Positions 12,801 through 26,682 of a DNA stretch of 64,000 nucleotides are shown in pieces; positions within the stretch are counted from its first letter, which is position 1; every line of letters starts with the position of its first letter. A program made the position numbers and the translations under genes. Origin of the DNA: Glandiceps talaboti (taxonomy: Eukaryota; Hemichordata; Enteropneusta; Spengelidae); contig NC_135549.1 in NCBI RefSeq assembly GCF_964340395.1, positions 15,389,842 through 15,453,841 on the forward strand, given 5' to 3'. The notes under the pieces were generated by a model that worked only from the letters and a program-made list of their open reading frames with translations, searched no databases and was not told the DNA's origin.

Positions 12801-13944
12801 CACACATTTGTAATCTGTTAATAAACTTTCTTAAAATACTGCACATCATCAGTTATCATGGAATATGCCTATAACTTTTAAATTTACAACAATTCTATCG
12901 AAAAACGTTTTGTATTGTTGAGTCTTGAAACATCCATGTCCAAATCTGTTTTCAGAAATGTACGTTTACAAACACCGCTTGCTGCAACCCCCCTTCTTCT
13001 GTAATCACCACACCCTAGTCAAAATGGCTGTTAATGCCAATATGTACATTTGCAGATCAAATCAAGTTATTATGGAAGGAACGACAACCTACAGAATATT
13101 AATCACTGTGACGGAAGGATTAAAGATGAAGACGATATGATTTATTTGTTTTATCATCCAAAGGAGAACATACTGCACTGTGTTATCTGATCACTGTTTT
13201 AATCTTTGAATGAGGTCAAAGTTCGTGTCATCAACCTAGAATATCAAATAACTAATATTTTATCAGACTCAGAACCGCGTTAACCACCATGTAAAATTGA
13301 GTCGTCTTTTTTTCACGGCTCAATAGCCTAATAACAGGAAATGTCTTCGTAATTTCTTATCCATTTGTACTTTCAGTTGATGGAAGCTGGTTGTCCTTCC
13401 TATACGTATAACTATACGTTGAGGCAAACACGCTAGACATCACTAATGGTTCTGCGATGACCCAACTATAATGAATTTACCGAATGGTTTGCTAGCTTTA
13501 TATGTACATACTGTGAGAAATCGGTCAGCACGGTCGTAATAGTACATTCAACTATCGTGTCACATCCCCGGCTACGCTGTCCTTGGACTGCACTTTGTTG
13601 TCTCATAACTTATTACAACCATTCAGTAGCGGTTACTGTACTAAAGACGCAAACTGGACGGTAGCTCACAGCCCCAAAACACGTGTGGGGGGGGGGGCAC
13701 TCGAACACTGGTTTGGCAGGATTGCATAAATTCATTGCATAAATCCCAGACTCCATTTTAGACCAAGTCAAGACAAGACAGTAAAATATACCCAAAGTTA
13801 CTGTTGTAATTTTTTGTAATGGAAGGATTGATAGTGAATACCAATTTAGATCAAGGCTAGATCACTTTGTGTTACTAGACCATTGCAACCATTCTCGCAA
13901 ACCAGAGTTGTCATTTCTTCCGCGACACTGCGAAATAACCTGTT

Positions 13945-14016
13945 ATGTTGACGGCGGGTTTTGGACGGTGCCGTAAAAGAGGCCGTGGTTTGCGACGATG
14001 ATTGCAACCTCCTCAA
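13945..14016 (+). repeat. Dispersed repeat with GGTGCCGTAAAAGAGGCC core
   Basis: The block around GGTGCCGTAAAAGAGGCCGT and the following GGTTTGCGACGATGATTGCA recurs in diverged form at about 4770-4845 and, inverted, at about 63430-63485. The family and full length are unknown. Confidence 0.6.
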
Positions 14017-15693
14017 AGCTGCACCCCTCTATTTTAGACGAACATTCAATAATCCATACCCCCAAAGGAGGACACATTTCATGTGTGTAAAGCAACATTT
14101 GAAACTTATAAACATGGAGGAGTAGTCCATTATTTTAGTTTTTTTTATAATACAGCAATCTTTATATCAAACTCAACTTTCATTTCACTTTGCATTTCTT
14201 TTCGGATAATGAAATAAAAATACGCGCCTCGTAAATTAAAATTATTTTGATTTTGTTGTTGTTCAAGAAAACTTAAACCCATCTCAGTTAAAATCAAGAA
14301 AGACAGCTGGGTCACCATACACATTGTTGACGAGAGACATCAAAATGATATTAAAGTTACGCCATTTTAAAACCCAATATGGCCGCCGAATTACAGCACT
14401 GTATTGACTCCATGGGGAAAATATAAGATTTTTGATTTCCCCGAAAATATGACGGTGAATCCCAAATTTCTCTTATCTCAAAGGGACCAGGAACAAACTT
14501 TCATACTATAAATTTGGGAGAGATTTGAAGAACTTTGATTGGTTGTTGAGGCGCATTCTAGTTTAAGACTCGTCATCTATGGTTGACGAAATATTCGGAA
14601 AAATGGTAATAATATAGTACCTCAGGAATAAGAATTAAAACTGTTTTTGTTACTTTGTTTCATACACCTCTACCCTATTAGCAATAACATCAAGAAGAGA
14701 AGGAGGCGGGGGGGGGGGAGTGTCACGGTACACTTGATATATTTAAATAGAGAAGAGATTAAAATACAAAAAATGTAATACATGTAATTCCATCAAACGC
14801 TGTGCTAACTCTATGGGAAAAGTATTGAATGATGATTTCTTAGAAAATAAAACAGTGAACAACCAAAATTTCAGACATGATTTCAACACGACTAGGAACA
14901 AACTGCCAGCTTGCTAAGTTTTGTATGAATGATAAGTTTTCCCCAAAAGCGCATTCTTCCTTCCAGTAACCGAACTTGAACTATATAAATCGCATAGCAA
15001 TGCCTGGAAAAGGCGACACATAATCTATGTCAATGCTGAGACACCACAAAGCACATATTCGTGTACAAACAGCGTGAAATTTATTGTGTAAGCGCCAAAA
15101 TTCTCACGCCATGATGTTCAGGTGGGCAGCTGCCTGCTAATGGCGCCCTGTACTACTATATGTTCGCACACGAACACTTCGGTGTGTAGTTGGATTGTTA
15201 CCCTTTATCTGTAAATTCAATAACCTATAGCTACTCGTGATCTCGGTGGATCTGAAAAAAGGAGACAACACCACCTCGAACGAAAAAAATTACAGCCGGC
15301 TAAAATGGATAAGAAGCGAAGCTCATAGCGCAAAGCATGATGGACAGGACCAGGCGAGGCGACTACTACAGATACAGAATTTGAATGAGAATTCCAATAC
15401 AGTCAGTGCAGACGTTGAATTCATTATTAAGTAAAGACGTGATGATTACCAAAGATTGAATTGATGCTTTCTGCACTCAAAGATTCTGTATATAGATTCC
15501 GTGACTAATGGATAATCACTTCATAATAATGTTCAAATTCTACAACTGTTTAAAAAAATTAATCATGTAGAGACATGGATATTGCAACATTTTTATCTGT
15601 ATGATATTTACTGAGACGATTTTCACAAGCAAATTTTCTAATTTTCAAAAAAAAACTTCTCCGTCAAAGACCTCATCAACGGTAGAATTTAAT

Positions 15694-15725
15694 AGGTAGG
15701 TAGGTAGATAGGTAGATAGGTAGAT
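15694..15725 (+). repeat. TAGG/TAGA microsatellite
   Basis: Short array of TAGG units mixed with TAGA, next to the larger arrays that follow. Confidence 0.9.
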
Positions 15726-15856
15726 TAATAAAGTTGTCAACGTGGTAATACAAGGATAAAGGTCAACACGTTATGGATTGTAACAAAACGAATTTCCTGG
15801 CCTTGATGTCTGTCCTTGAGGAGACGAAACCAAGACTTTGACTATAATCAGATTAG

Positions 15857-15861
15857 GCTAT

Positions 15862-15892
<31 letters not shown>

Positions 15893-15927
15893 TTTGTATA
15901 CATACATGCATACATACATACATACAT

Positions 15928-15964
<37 letters not shown>

Positions 15965-16136
15965 TACATACATACATACATACATACATACATACATACA
16001 TACATACATACATACATGTACATACATACATACATACATACATACATACACACATACACACATACATACATACATACATATATACATACATACATACATA
16101 CATACATACATACATACATACATACATACATACATA
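15857..16136 (+). repeat. TTTA then CATA compound microsatellite
   Basis: About 40 bp of TTTA units, then about 240 bp of CATA units with a CA run in the middle. The array ends about 18 bases from the donor of SLC6 exon 2. In the sense direction of that gene it reads as repeated GTATGT. Confidence 0.99.
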
Positions 16137-16154
16137 CTCAAGATGTTATCTCAC

Positions 16155-16286
16155 CTTTGAAAATTGGGCATATCTTCCAAACGCTTAAACCTCCAACACT
16201 TAGCGACTGTCCCAAGGCTGTCTCCAAGAAAAAGATGGGTATTCCCGCAAAGACCAAAGTTAGCAAGTACGGAATGAGAAATGCAC
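16155..16286 (-). CDS. SLC6 transporter coding exon 2 (TM2)
   Basis: This 132-bp exon encodes residues 83-127. It completes the split Gly and continues [20 protein letters not shown], then [20 protein letters not shown], which is TM2 and the first intracellular loop. The acceptor is a pyrimidine-containing TTTCAG just above 16286. The donor reads GTGAGA at 16149-16154. Entry and exit are both phase 1. A roughly 240-bp tetranucleotide array begins only about 18 bases into the following intron. Confidence 0.95.
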
Positions 16287-18589
16287 CTGAAACGGGACAA
16301 AAACACAAGATATAAATGTCCACAGTGTCGACATTGTGACATCATCTCACTGTGTTATCCACGATGATTGGTTCTATCTGTAAGGATATCCAGAAAAAGG
16401 TAAAAAAAAATGCGGGAAATAACACCAAGTTTATACCGAATGGACACTTTACCAGCGATATATAAATATATTTTAGCAAATCTACTCAAAAGGCTTTCAA
16501 TTGTTTTACTTGGTACAAAAGCATTTAAAGTTTACGTTAAAATGTGGGGGGGGGGGGGACAACTTTCACATTTCTTTTTTAAGTACCACACGATATCTAT
16601 ATTATGCTACAGTAAATCATTGAATCAAATTTGCAGTCAATGTGTAATTTACACACATCTCGTATCATTCAGACAAAATGTGTCAAATGATTTTAATATT
16701 ATTTTCTTCTAGAGTTTCCCTTTCTTGTGACGAGCTGCTAGAATACTGTCAATGATTCTTTGGTAAGTAGAAAAATGTCTAAATTTGCAAAAAAGTGATG
16801 AATTCTTTATAACTTTTCTGTGTGGATCCAAAATAAAAGTTGCTGATTCCCGAAGGGCGTTTTGTTTTTACACCAATGGCGTTCAATGTACGAGCACAAT
16901 TACTGATACATCTGCGATCGCGAATCAACTACCAACTACAGTACAGTGGGTTTTCTCATCTCTACCTCAATGTTGAAAATAATGGAGCAAATTGAATTTG
17001 TAATGCGATCTTTCTGGGTCGCTAAAGAATGAATGTACATCTCACGCCCTGAACGACCTTCTGGTGTATAGGTTACAATACGACTGACACATGCATCGCT
17101 CTCGACGTCATTTACGTGGGGTGACAGTTCTTCCTGTAGGATGAAAATAATGAATTAAGTTTGACACCCTGGACCTTCTGTAGGTCAACAGAGGTCACCA
17201 TACTAGGGGAGCCATTAAACTACCGCGTGTAAAAAAAAAATGGTATGCTAAGGGTGAAAAATATAATTGATAATCTGCATCTGGTATACATTGCAATTTT
17301 GGTTCAAACTTTGACTCTGGCACGATTTTTTTTTCAAAACCTTTGATGTACCCTATGCATTTGTATACAATTTTTCACTAAGAAGTGCGGCCCTGCTCTC
17401 TACACGTGAACGGAAATGAGCGAATCATGCAGACATCATCACAATGAAGTAAACGTGGTGAGACTGATAAAAGGGAGTGATCGATCGTCTTATTTATTCT
17501 AGTTTAGCAATTACGTGAACAAAGAGTTTAACCTTTCCATACTGCAATTTAATAAGTTTTCAAAAAAATGTCTGTTTTTTTTACTTTGCTAAGTGAATAA
17601 AAGAATGACAACAAATAATTGAATACATGGCAAAGGAGTAAGCAATTATTTAAAAACGTGTGTGTGACTCAATCAACGAATGAATTCTACTGATCGAACG
17701 AGTTTTATAATAAAATAACTTCCATGTAAAAAAAACACCTGATTGAATCAGGCCATTGCTCAAATCGAACTTCGATCATTTGACTTGGGTCAAATTATAT
17801 AGGAAACACCTGAAAACCTAATGTATCTTTTATTATCGACGCTTGAAGATATACTGACTTTATAAATTGTGTCAAACTCATTACAATCTTATCCGTCAGC
17901 AGAGGGAGTAGTAGCGGTATGCACAACTCGAACTTTTGGTCGAACGCTACAATGATACCCCGAATAACGACTTTGTAGATCAGAGAGACTGTCACGATCG
18001 TGTATGAAGCCAACATGGTTAATGGACTCGTTATCAACATGTACGTCTTCTGTGTGACTGAAAGGTGCGCATTTACCGGCAAAGATGTAACAAAGCCATT
18101 CATACACTCTATTTTTCGTCCATCACTCATATACGTTATGCTGTCTTGATGTGCAGCTGTTAATACATAAAGGGCGAACATGTCAAACAGCTGAGCCATC
18201 CAGAATTCCGTATTCCAATTAAAGAACGATCAAACGAGTTTCCTATTTCAAGCGAAACACGGACAGTACCATTTATTTTTCATATCTAGCAGTGTGTTTT
18301 GACAGTGTCCAAACACAAGCAAAGCTCAGATTTATTATAAATTTGATAACTGGACTCTTCAACCACTACCTAATCTGCAACATGAGCGTCTCATCTTGTT
18401 ACATGATCTCTGCCTCTGAGGTAGTCGTTTTGGAGCTTGTAAAACCAATTAAACAACATCACATGTAATTGAAGCTTTGGGGTGAAGGCCGTCAAGCGAC
18501 GAGGGCAATGTATTATTCAATTTATTCATAGATTGTACTTTTGACCACTCTGAGTGGAGTGCAATGGAGTGGAGTAGGGTTTGAATACT

Positions 18590-19640
18590 GTCACAGCTTC
18601 AATGTGATCGAAACTTCAAGACAGACAGTGATTCAAGTTCACTAAAGTTTCGCGACTGGCAACCATTAGATTAAGGTCATCAAAGGTTCAAGACCGCCAC
18701 AATGTTAAAGCCGTGTTAGAATCAAGAATACTAGCTGTCACAGAGTCAATGTCATGATAAATTCAAGGTAACGAAAGCTCCAATGCCACCGCAGAGTCAA
18801 GGTCATGATAGATTCAAGGCCATCAAAGCTCAGGGGTGTCAGGGTCACGGACTTGATAGATTCAAGGCCATCAAAGCTCAGGGGTGTCAGAGTCACGGAC
18901 TTGATAGATTCAAGGCCATCAAAGCTCAGGGGTGTCAGAGTCACGGACTTGATAGATTCAAGGCCATCAAAGCTCAGGGGTGTCAGAGTCACGGACTTCA
19001 TATATTCAAGGCCACCACAGCTCAGGGGTGTCAGAGTCACGGACTTGATAGATTCAAGGCCACCAAATTAAAGCTCAGGGGTGTCAGAGTCACGGACTTG
19101 ATAGATTCAAGGCCATCAAAGCTCAGGGGTGTCATGGTCACTACAACTCCATGGCTGCCAGAGACTTTGCAATGATAGATTCAAGGTCGTCAAAGCTTCA
19201 TGGTCACAACAGATTCAAGGCGACTTTAGATTGAGGGTCATCAAAGCTCAAGGGTATTAAAGATTTAAGTCTGTGTTAGATACCAAAGCTCAAGGTTGTT
19301 ACAAAGTCAAGAGTGTCAAAACCTCAAAGCTTTCACTGATTCAAGATTATCAATGAGTCAGGAAATTATCATGACCATATATCCAAGGCTTTCACAGATC
19401 TAATGCCATCAAAGTTTCAAATCTGTGTCAAGACTGTTATAATCGAGGTCGTAGACTCATGGTTACCGGGATGCAAGGCATATCGACGATTCATCATGTT
19501 CATGAACAGTCATAGACCAAAGGCATTGTAAATTTAGGCAACAACCTGTGAACGTACCTTTTTAGGCTATTAACGCTTCAAGATCATATAAGATTCGAAT
19601 CCATCAGAGATTCAAAGTCATGACATATTCAAGTTCATAG
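18590..19640 (+). repeat. Diverged outer part of the minisatellite region
   Basis: On both sides of the clean 48-bp array the phrases TTCAAGGTCATCAAAGCTC and CACAGAGTCAAGGTCATGA recur at irregular spacing. This suggests an older, larger tandem array from which the clean units were recently re-amplified. Confidence 0.65.
18807..19140 (+). repeat. 48-bp minisatellite, about 7 units
   Basis: Units start at 18807, 18855, 18903, 18951, 18999, 19047 and 19100. Each begins GATAGATTCAAGGCCATCAA and continues AGCTCAGGGGTGTCAGAGTC. The sixth unit carries a 5-bp insertion. Because 48 is a multiple of three, several frames stay open and give spurious 16-residue repeat proteins on both strands. Confidence 0.97.
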
Positions 19641-21017
19641 CCACAACTGTGAACGGTTATCACAAGTGATGTGTTAAAGTACCAATATCTCGAGTTCAAT
19701 GCCTAAACAATGTCAAGTCAAGAAAATACAAATGACGACTTTCATCTTTCTAAGATGTTGTTAATCTTGTAGTCCCCCCTGGGACAATTACAATGAGCTT
19801 CATCTGCCCATCCGTCCACCCGTCCATCTGTACATCATTTCTCAGACATTCAATGTCCGATTTAGTGTTCACGTAACTGAATGGTGGCCATATTTGTCAC
19901 TGAACAATCATAATTTACCACAGAATTCAAAAACTTCAATACATACAGACTCCATTCAAGTGTCCATCCCCATAGTATTCAGTGTAAAAACTTTCTTTTG
20001 AGACCTTGAAGTTTGACCTTGAGTGTGACCATCAGGGTCAGTTATCGAAATCCAGCCATTTCCTGAATATATCACATACACTTTATAGTATATTTTGCCA
20101 CTAATTTCTTTGAAATCATGTCACCATTCAGTCACACAGAAATACTGTAACAGTATTTGAAGGTCTGTGTGTTCAACGAAGACTTGTTTATATTGAGCTA
20201 GTTTATACTAGACTTCAAAACGAGAAACATACAGGCATTGTTTACATAAAAAGTACCGTTATAAATGACATGTTTTGGTCTGTTGAAAACATATTCACAA
20301 TTGGTGAAACACAAAGAAACGTATGGTAATTTATTATAAGCAGAAAGTCTTAGATTGAAATGACTAAGATGAAACACATAATTAGTATCAATTTACATTT
20401 TTGAGTGTACGGTTGTGAATACAGTTGAATGATAAAAAAACGAATAAGTTAAAAGGAAACCCAGTGTAAAATCATTTGAACGTAGCCGCCGTATATTGAC
20501 TCCAAGACATGTTTTATTTATTTTAAATTTCAAACCTGGAAATTGATTTTCGGTCGACTAATGCCAATAATTGTGACGTGTGTAATATTGGTACGCCGTC
20601 ATTCACTTTCCAGTTGGGGTATTATGTTCCTACACAACAATAGATATATACTGTACTAAATTCGATTACACATACAGAGAGAGTACAGGTATGGATATAT
20701 TCGATGTCCACAATGCCAAGCGTGGACGTTTTTGTTTTCAAAATATGTTCAACATATACATGACAAAAAAGAATGACGGCATGACTTGCGATTTTTTCGA
20801 ACCTTAAGCTTTTTGAAATTATCTGTATCCTTTTCAACCATCTATAAACTTCAGACTCTATATGATAATATAGCACATCGTTTTCATATAGCCTTCACTG
20901 ATTGGCTTAGACAGTATCACGTGGTGTGAACTATAGCAGGGAAGTCTTATTAGGGATTTGCTTTGCCTATGGAAAGAATATTGCCTGAGAATAAGATGTG
21001 TTATAAAACACTTATTG

Positions 21018-21216
21018 CTTGGCCTTATTTGGGCACTAGTAGACGTCATATTACCCCTCATGTTGTTATGTAGCAGCCTCGGGGGAAATAGTTGCCCAGA
21101 TCTCTTTTCGCGTAGAAGAGCCCCCAGCGGTGAGAGTCTGGGTAACTGAGACTACATAACAACCTTCATCAGGGTAATAGAGGGTAATAGACGTCTACCA
21201 GTGCCCTCATAGCCTG
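21018..21216. repeat. Foldback (imperfect inverted repeat), about 200 bp
   Basis: The left arm (GGGCACTAGTAGACGTCATA, TTGTTATGTAGC, TTGCCCAGA) and the right arm (CTGGGTAAC, CTACATAACAAC, TAGACGTCTACCAGTGCCC) are near-inverses around a GC-rich loop of roughly 35 bases. The right arm carries a tandem AGGGTAATAG duplication at 21171-21190. No protein is encoded. It resembles a foldback or MITE element. Confidence 0.85.
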
Positions 21217-22269
21217 GTACTAAGTGTATAATATTCCACAGTGACCACGTCACATTATTTATTAACATGTCGCTGGTTTTCTTATTTTAGATTACTGTTC
21301 TAGGTCACATACTTACAGTAATCGTTCAGCGTAAGTCTTGTGTCGACGCTGAGCAGATTACCTAAACATTTTCGAGAGTGATATGGACCTGCTGGGGGGG
21401 GGGGGGGTTCAATGCTCTCACTCTCTGAGCAGTGGCCCCATCGAAGGAGAAGGTTTCAGCACTTTCGATCATTTCCTGCTCCTATTTGCTCATTTTCTGT
21501 TACAGTTTCTATTTAACTTACCCCACTGCCTCTCTATCGCGTGATTGAGGGTACACGAAGGACTGTGTTGTAACATGCCCTCGGATCGACGTAACGAAGT
21601 GGTCACTACACAAAAGACAGTCACAAAACCACGACGGCACAGACTGGATACATCCGACAAAAAGTCTTTTGTGAGACAAATTTAATCGGTTTTAAGTAGA
21701 CAATAGTGACTTGTGGTTGAATTATGAAAGTTGCAGGGATAGAACAAAGGATAGACGTGAATCGGAAGAACAATAATAGTGATAACACCCAACAGCTAAA
21801 TGAACAAAGTGTGAAACAGTTCTACAATATATAAAAGGGACACTCTAAATAGCCATTCACTTTCACAGGGTAGAGTTACCAAAATAGTAACTAAAGTAAA
21901 ACAATCAAGAATCCAGCTTTTTGGGAAAAAATAATAAGGGATCCTCAGTAATTACAGGGGGGAGGTCCAGCGCAGTCGTCGCTTAAAATGATAACCCCCC
22001 CACCCCCATTCCATTTATAGAAATTGGCCCTCCCTCACTTTCCTTTCTCTAAAACATGACCCTCCGCGGTTCAAATATCTCAACAACATAGGTTGAAATG
22101 TGAAGTGAAAGGGGCCCCATGTCTGAGACCCTGTCGTGATTATATAGCTGCCACCATATTGATAACATTGATGGCATTGGTTCTATCCCATTGTTATCAC
22201 ACAGTAAATTCGAGTGAAGGTACTGCATTAGAGAGTGGTTCAAACCCTGTACTTGGATCTAATTTGCAG

Positions 22270-23310
22270 AGCTAGGTGAACATTCAGTAATTACAAGGGG
22301 GGGGGGTGAGGGGGGGGGGACTTTTTACCAATCGGTTCTTAGGAGGGCCATATTCTAAAATAAGATTAGATAAGATACTTCGGTTAGGTATTGGGGATAA
22401 TGTTGTCAAAAAGTTGACCTCGGTCCCGACAATGCTGCATGCTGGGAATGTGTCCATCTACAGCGTTTGGGAGTAAACGTTCCAGCCTTCAGCTCAGCCA
22501 ATTTGATCCAAACACAGGTAATGATTAATAATGCTTTCACACAAATTACCTCTGGTGGTAGTAGCTGGGGAATAAGCAATGCCTTTAAAACTTCCAACGC
22601 ACGGTGGCAGTGGTGGAATTAATTATAACTTATAAGTCCTTTAATCCATTGATTTTGGGACTAGTATCCTTTTCCATGTCTGGCAGCATTTAAACAATGG
22701 TTTTTTTTTGGAAATATTTCAACAGGGGAAGGGTCATATTAGAAAGAAAATTAAGGGGATCACTTTTGAACCCGACGGAATCGGAGAGGGTCAGACATTT
22801 TACACAACAGTCAGGGCCTGATTTCCCGCGGCCCTCCCCTTAAAACTACTGAAAGCTACCTAAAGGCAAGCTCCCAAAGACTAGATGAAGGCTCTATTGA
22901 CAATGCTTAATTGTATTGAGGTCAACATTGATATCCCCGCTCCACGACATAATCTTAGTACACGACTCCCCATTCTCTCCTATGAGACCCACAGTGACTC
23001 CTCTCTCCACACAACTAACAAATGATTCATTGCGTCACGGTTCGGTTGTTGTCAGCAGTGATTTCACTAATATGTTCTGATAAAAAACAAACCTAACAGT
23101 TACTGGTGGGATGTCAAAATCACAAAACAATGCAAAGCTATATATTGGAACCTGTAAAATTAGTAAAGTGTACCCCCCCCCCCCCTGATTTTATTTTCTA
23201 AAATATGGCCCTCTAATGCGAACCGGTCTGTAAAATCTAACCCACCCCCGATTCCCCGGCCCTCCCCATTTGTGATTTCTGAAGGCTCCCTAACGGTAGG
23301 CCCATATAGT
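22270..23310. repeat. Cluster of diverged repeats around G/C homopolymer tracts
   Basis: CGGCCCTCCCCTTAAAACTA (near 22830) and CGGCCCTCCCCATTTGTGAT (near 23258) are both followed by TGAAAGCTACCTAA-like sequence, and inverse pieces (GAGGGCCATATTCTAAAATA near 22343) match AAAATATGGCCCTC near 23201. A family in both orientations, with long G or C runs, is likely. Its limits are unclear. Confidence 0.55.
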
Positions 23311-23907
23311 TGAAAAAAGCAACCGAAATGAATGAAACAATTTGTTCGAAGTAGTTTCAATCGATACAATTTCACGACAATCAAGATGTTAGGTCATATA
23401 AATATTTAAGTTCGTTTTAACATCTTGACGTCTTACGAGTGGCAAGTGTTTTATTCAGACAATAAAACAAAAATTTCCGATATGTTTTGAGAATGTTACT
23501 ATGGAATGTAAATATGATATCAATGTCCAAAAGATGACAACACAAATATAGTTTGTAAGCTGTGCAAAAGATGATAATTAGCATGGTTAAAGGTCAACGC
23601 AGGAATAGATGACACGCCCTTTAAGAATAGCCCACGTCATCAGAAATCGAAGGCATTGAGAGAAATATTTTGGTTTTCATAATTATGTTATTAAAGTATA
23701 CATAGAAGGCTTGGGGTTAACAAATAAACTATTGCGAATTGTAAATTTGGAATTTACGACTCAACAACAACAGCTGCAGTCTGGCCTTTAGACTCTAGAG
23801 GAAAACAGTGTCGAATATGATAGTGATCACATTTGAAATCTGGGGTAACTATATTTTCAATTCTTTGCCACAATCCATGGATACAACTGCTACATAAATT
23901 GCGCAGA

Positions 23908-24023
<116 letters not shown>

Positions 24024-26682
24024 CACAATCTGGTACTCCGTCACTGTGTACCGTTATGAGCTGGTTCTCCTGCAACACGGCGAAAGGTTTCAGTTGCTTG
24101 GACATGGTTGCGCGAACTCGATAAAGGGTACATGTAACGATGGAAATAAGTAGTAAATATGACATGTATGTGTGGGTCTTTCTAGTGAGATGTTTAGTTA
24201 GGGAAATCACGTTGAGTACACTTAGTGTGGAGTGGTAGTGAAGTATCAATACTTTGGGATAAGTACTCAATTATCTACCAGACACTTTTTTTCCTGTATC
24301 AGTTTGGAAGGCATAATCATACATTCAATGTACAAATAGGAACTTACATATCTTTTAATTACGTTTAGTTAATAGCTTGAGTTTTAATAGATACACTGAT
24401 GAGACCTCGGAACTGTCAAAATTATCGCCATCAATGAATACATGTACACTGGGGAGAGACGCGTTGTGCTTGGGTTGAGATGCTACATTTGTAAAACAAG
24501 ATTTATAACCGTGTGTAAGTGGCTTGATAATGCCACCATTGAAATACATCGAATGCTGATGGCCACTCTTACATCATCCCTATTCTGTGAATACGATAGT
24601 TCGACAACATATTGCTTGGTTACCAACAGTCGCCTGTACTATCTGTAATGAAAGTCGTACCCCGAAGATACGTGAGACATCGCGTTCACGCGCCATTCTC
24701 TCAAACATACATACCCCCAGTTCCAAATATCTTTCTATAATGTTTCTCAACAAGGTTGTGTTGTATATCTACAGGGGTCAATGTGTCTCGACATTGACGA
24801 AGAGTTTATGGATAGATGCGTACAGAGATAGTACAAACCGAGTCTTCTGTATTTTAGGGGACGTTTAAAAATGCTACCGTTAGCAGCTAACTAAATAAAA
24901 CGGTCTAAACTGTGTACTCCAAGGAGAAAAATAATGCAGAAAGTACACACAGAGACAAGGCAACCTGTGAAATGAGTCGGGGTGATTTTCGAGTCACTTT
25001 ATACAAAACTAGCAAACGCCTGCAGAAGTTCCGCGTGTTTACATCATTCTAAAGTGGACTTCATTCTCTGATATGTAGCATACTGGAAGTGTAGAGAATT
25101 AGCAGAAACCCTTCGAATGCATGGGGCCAAAGGAATACAAACATGTACATGTAACATTGATATTTGCGGTACACAGCGGTAGACCACAGCTCTACCCACT
25201 TAAATTTGTAGCTAGCACTCGTTATATTCCAATTACAAAAGCATTGAATTCCTACAATCAATCTGACAAGTGAAGAGGAGATTCGATCGTTTAATTTCAT
25301 ATGAATCATAGAAAAAACAACACAAGAGACATGGAGTAGAATAGATAAGTGTTAACTGATTTTCGCTCATATTTCAGAAAAAAAGTGAGCGCAAACGGTC
25401 GATAAATTGATAATCATTGCAGCTGTAGTGAGATATTCAATCATTCAATGGCTGTTTGATAACGGAGTAAAATGGCCAGCGGTGGTTTTTATCTAAAGCA
25501 AGCGATTTTAAACTCAAAATATTGTTGTCATCACGTTATGAAGTCCCCATTAATTTTTTTGCCAACACGTCTTCGATTGTTGATAAGCAGTTTGACGACT
25601 GAGCGTGACGCAACTGCCAACAGCTACGGTATTATCAGCTGTACAACAATCGATCGGTGCTTCGGGCTGTATTGTTTAAATGCATAAATATCAAATGGCG
25701 TGGAACAAATGAAATATCATTGAAAATTGCACCGACATGTCGGAATTCCACAATTGTATACCCATTTACAAATGATGTATACGAAGTTGCATCAATTACA
25801 ATGATGTAGGCCAGTGTGGAATGAAACAACATCGTCATTGGGAGTTATGTATTGAACATTACACGCTCGAAACATATTCTGGAAATATAAACCCTTCCCT
25901 AGTGAAAGTTGCATGTAGCGCTGCAGATTATAGACAGCAAACAGATACTCAGACTGCCAGCTACCGTATCTGCGTTAGTTGATCGCTACTTTCTCTCTCC
26001 ATTTTCAATTGCATGGAGGGATGGATAAAACTGATTGCAAGAGACACTTGCAATATTCCCTACAGGATGCAATGTAAACAGCAACCTATGCGAGGAATAT
26101 TGTATTGTTCGACACTGCTCAGAGAATTAACTCACACATAACATTCGTTGCAATTTCTATGGCTGTTTCAAAGTTGTATGATCACTGCACTAAGCACGTA
26201 AATGTTGTCATTGCTGTCATTGCTAAAAAGGGCACAGCTGTTATGAATAGGATCACGTTCTACACATAGGTTGACCACACATTAGTAGGGCGTAAACTGA
26301 TTTTAAAGAAAAGCATTTACATCGTAATGGAATGATCACTGTCTGCAGTGCCCTCAATGTGACTCTGTATTCAAATAAAACGGTAGAACGCAGCCTTGCA
26401 TCAAAAGATATTTTGCGTGGCATACTTTACTGTCGGGGAGATTTACATGCGGTTTGTGAGTTGCATACTAACCGTGCTTAGTCACATAACAGCAGATCCC
26501 AATAAGTTGGGAGGGACACCTAGAGAAAAGAAATGATTTGAAGGTCAAGGAATCGAATGTATAGACACACTGACTGATCTACAAGGCTTCTATATTCACC
26601 CTTGGAGGTATCCAGTGAACAGTTTCAGCATCTGTGAAAGCCTACAACTTTTTGCAGAGCGTGAGAAGATTTTCAAACTTAC

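Noticed and set aside
15237-15434. A 65-codon hydrophilic plus-strand frame
   Set aside because: No domain, no homologous pattern and no splice or promoter context I could defend.
17795-18199. A 134-codon hydrophobic minus-strand frame inside SLC6 intron 1
   Set aside because: It has membrane-like stretches but no recognised family, no second exon and AT-driven hydrophobicity. I would reconsider it only with transcript support.
18738-19175. Repeat proteins of 16-residue units on both strands
   Set aside because: The 48-bp minisatellite leaves several frames open at once. There is no start context, domain or codon preference.
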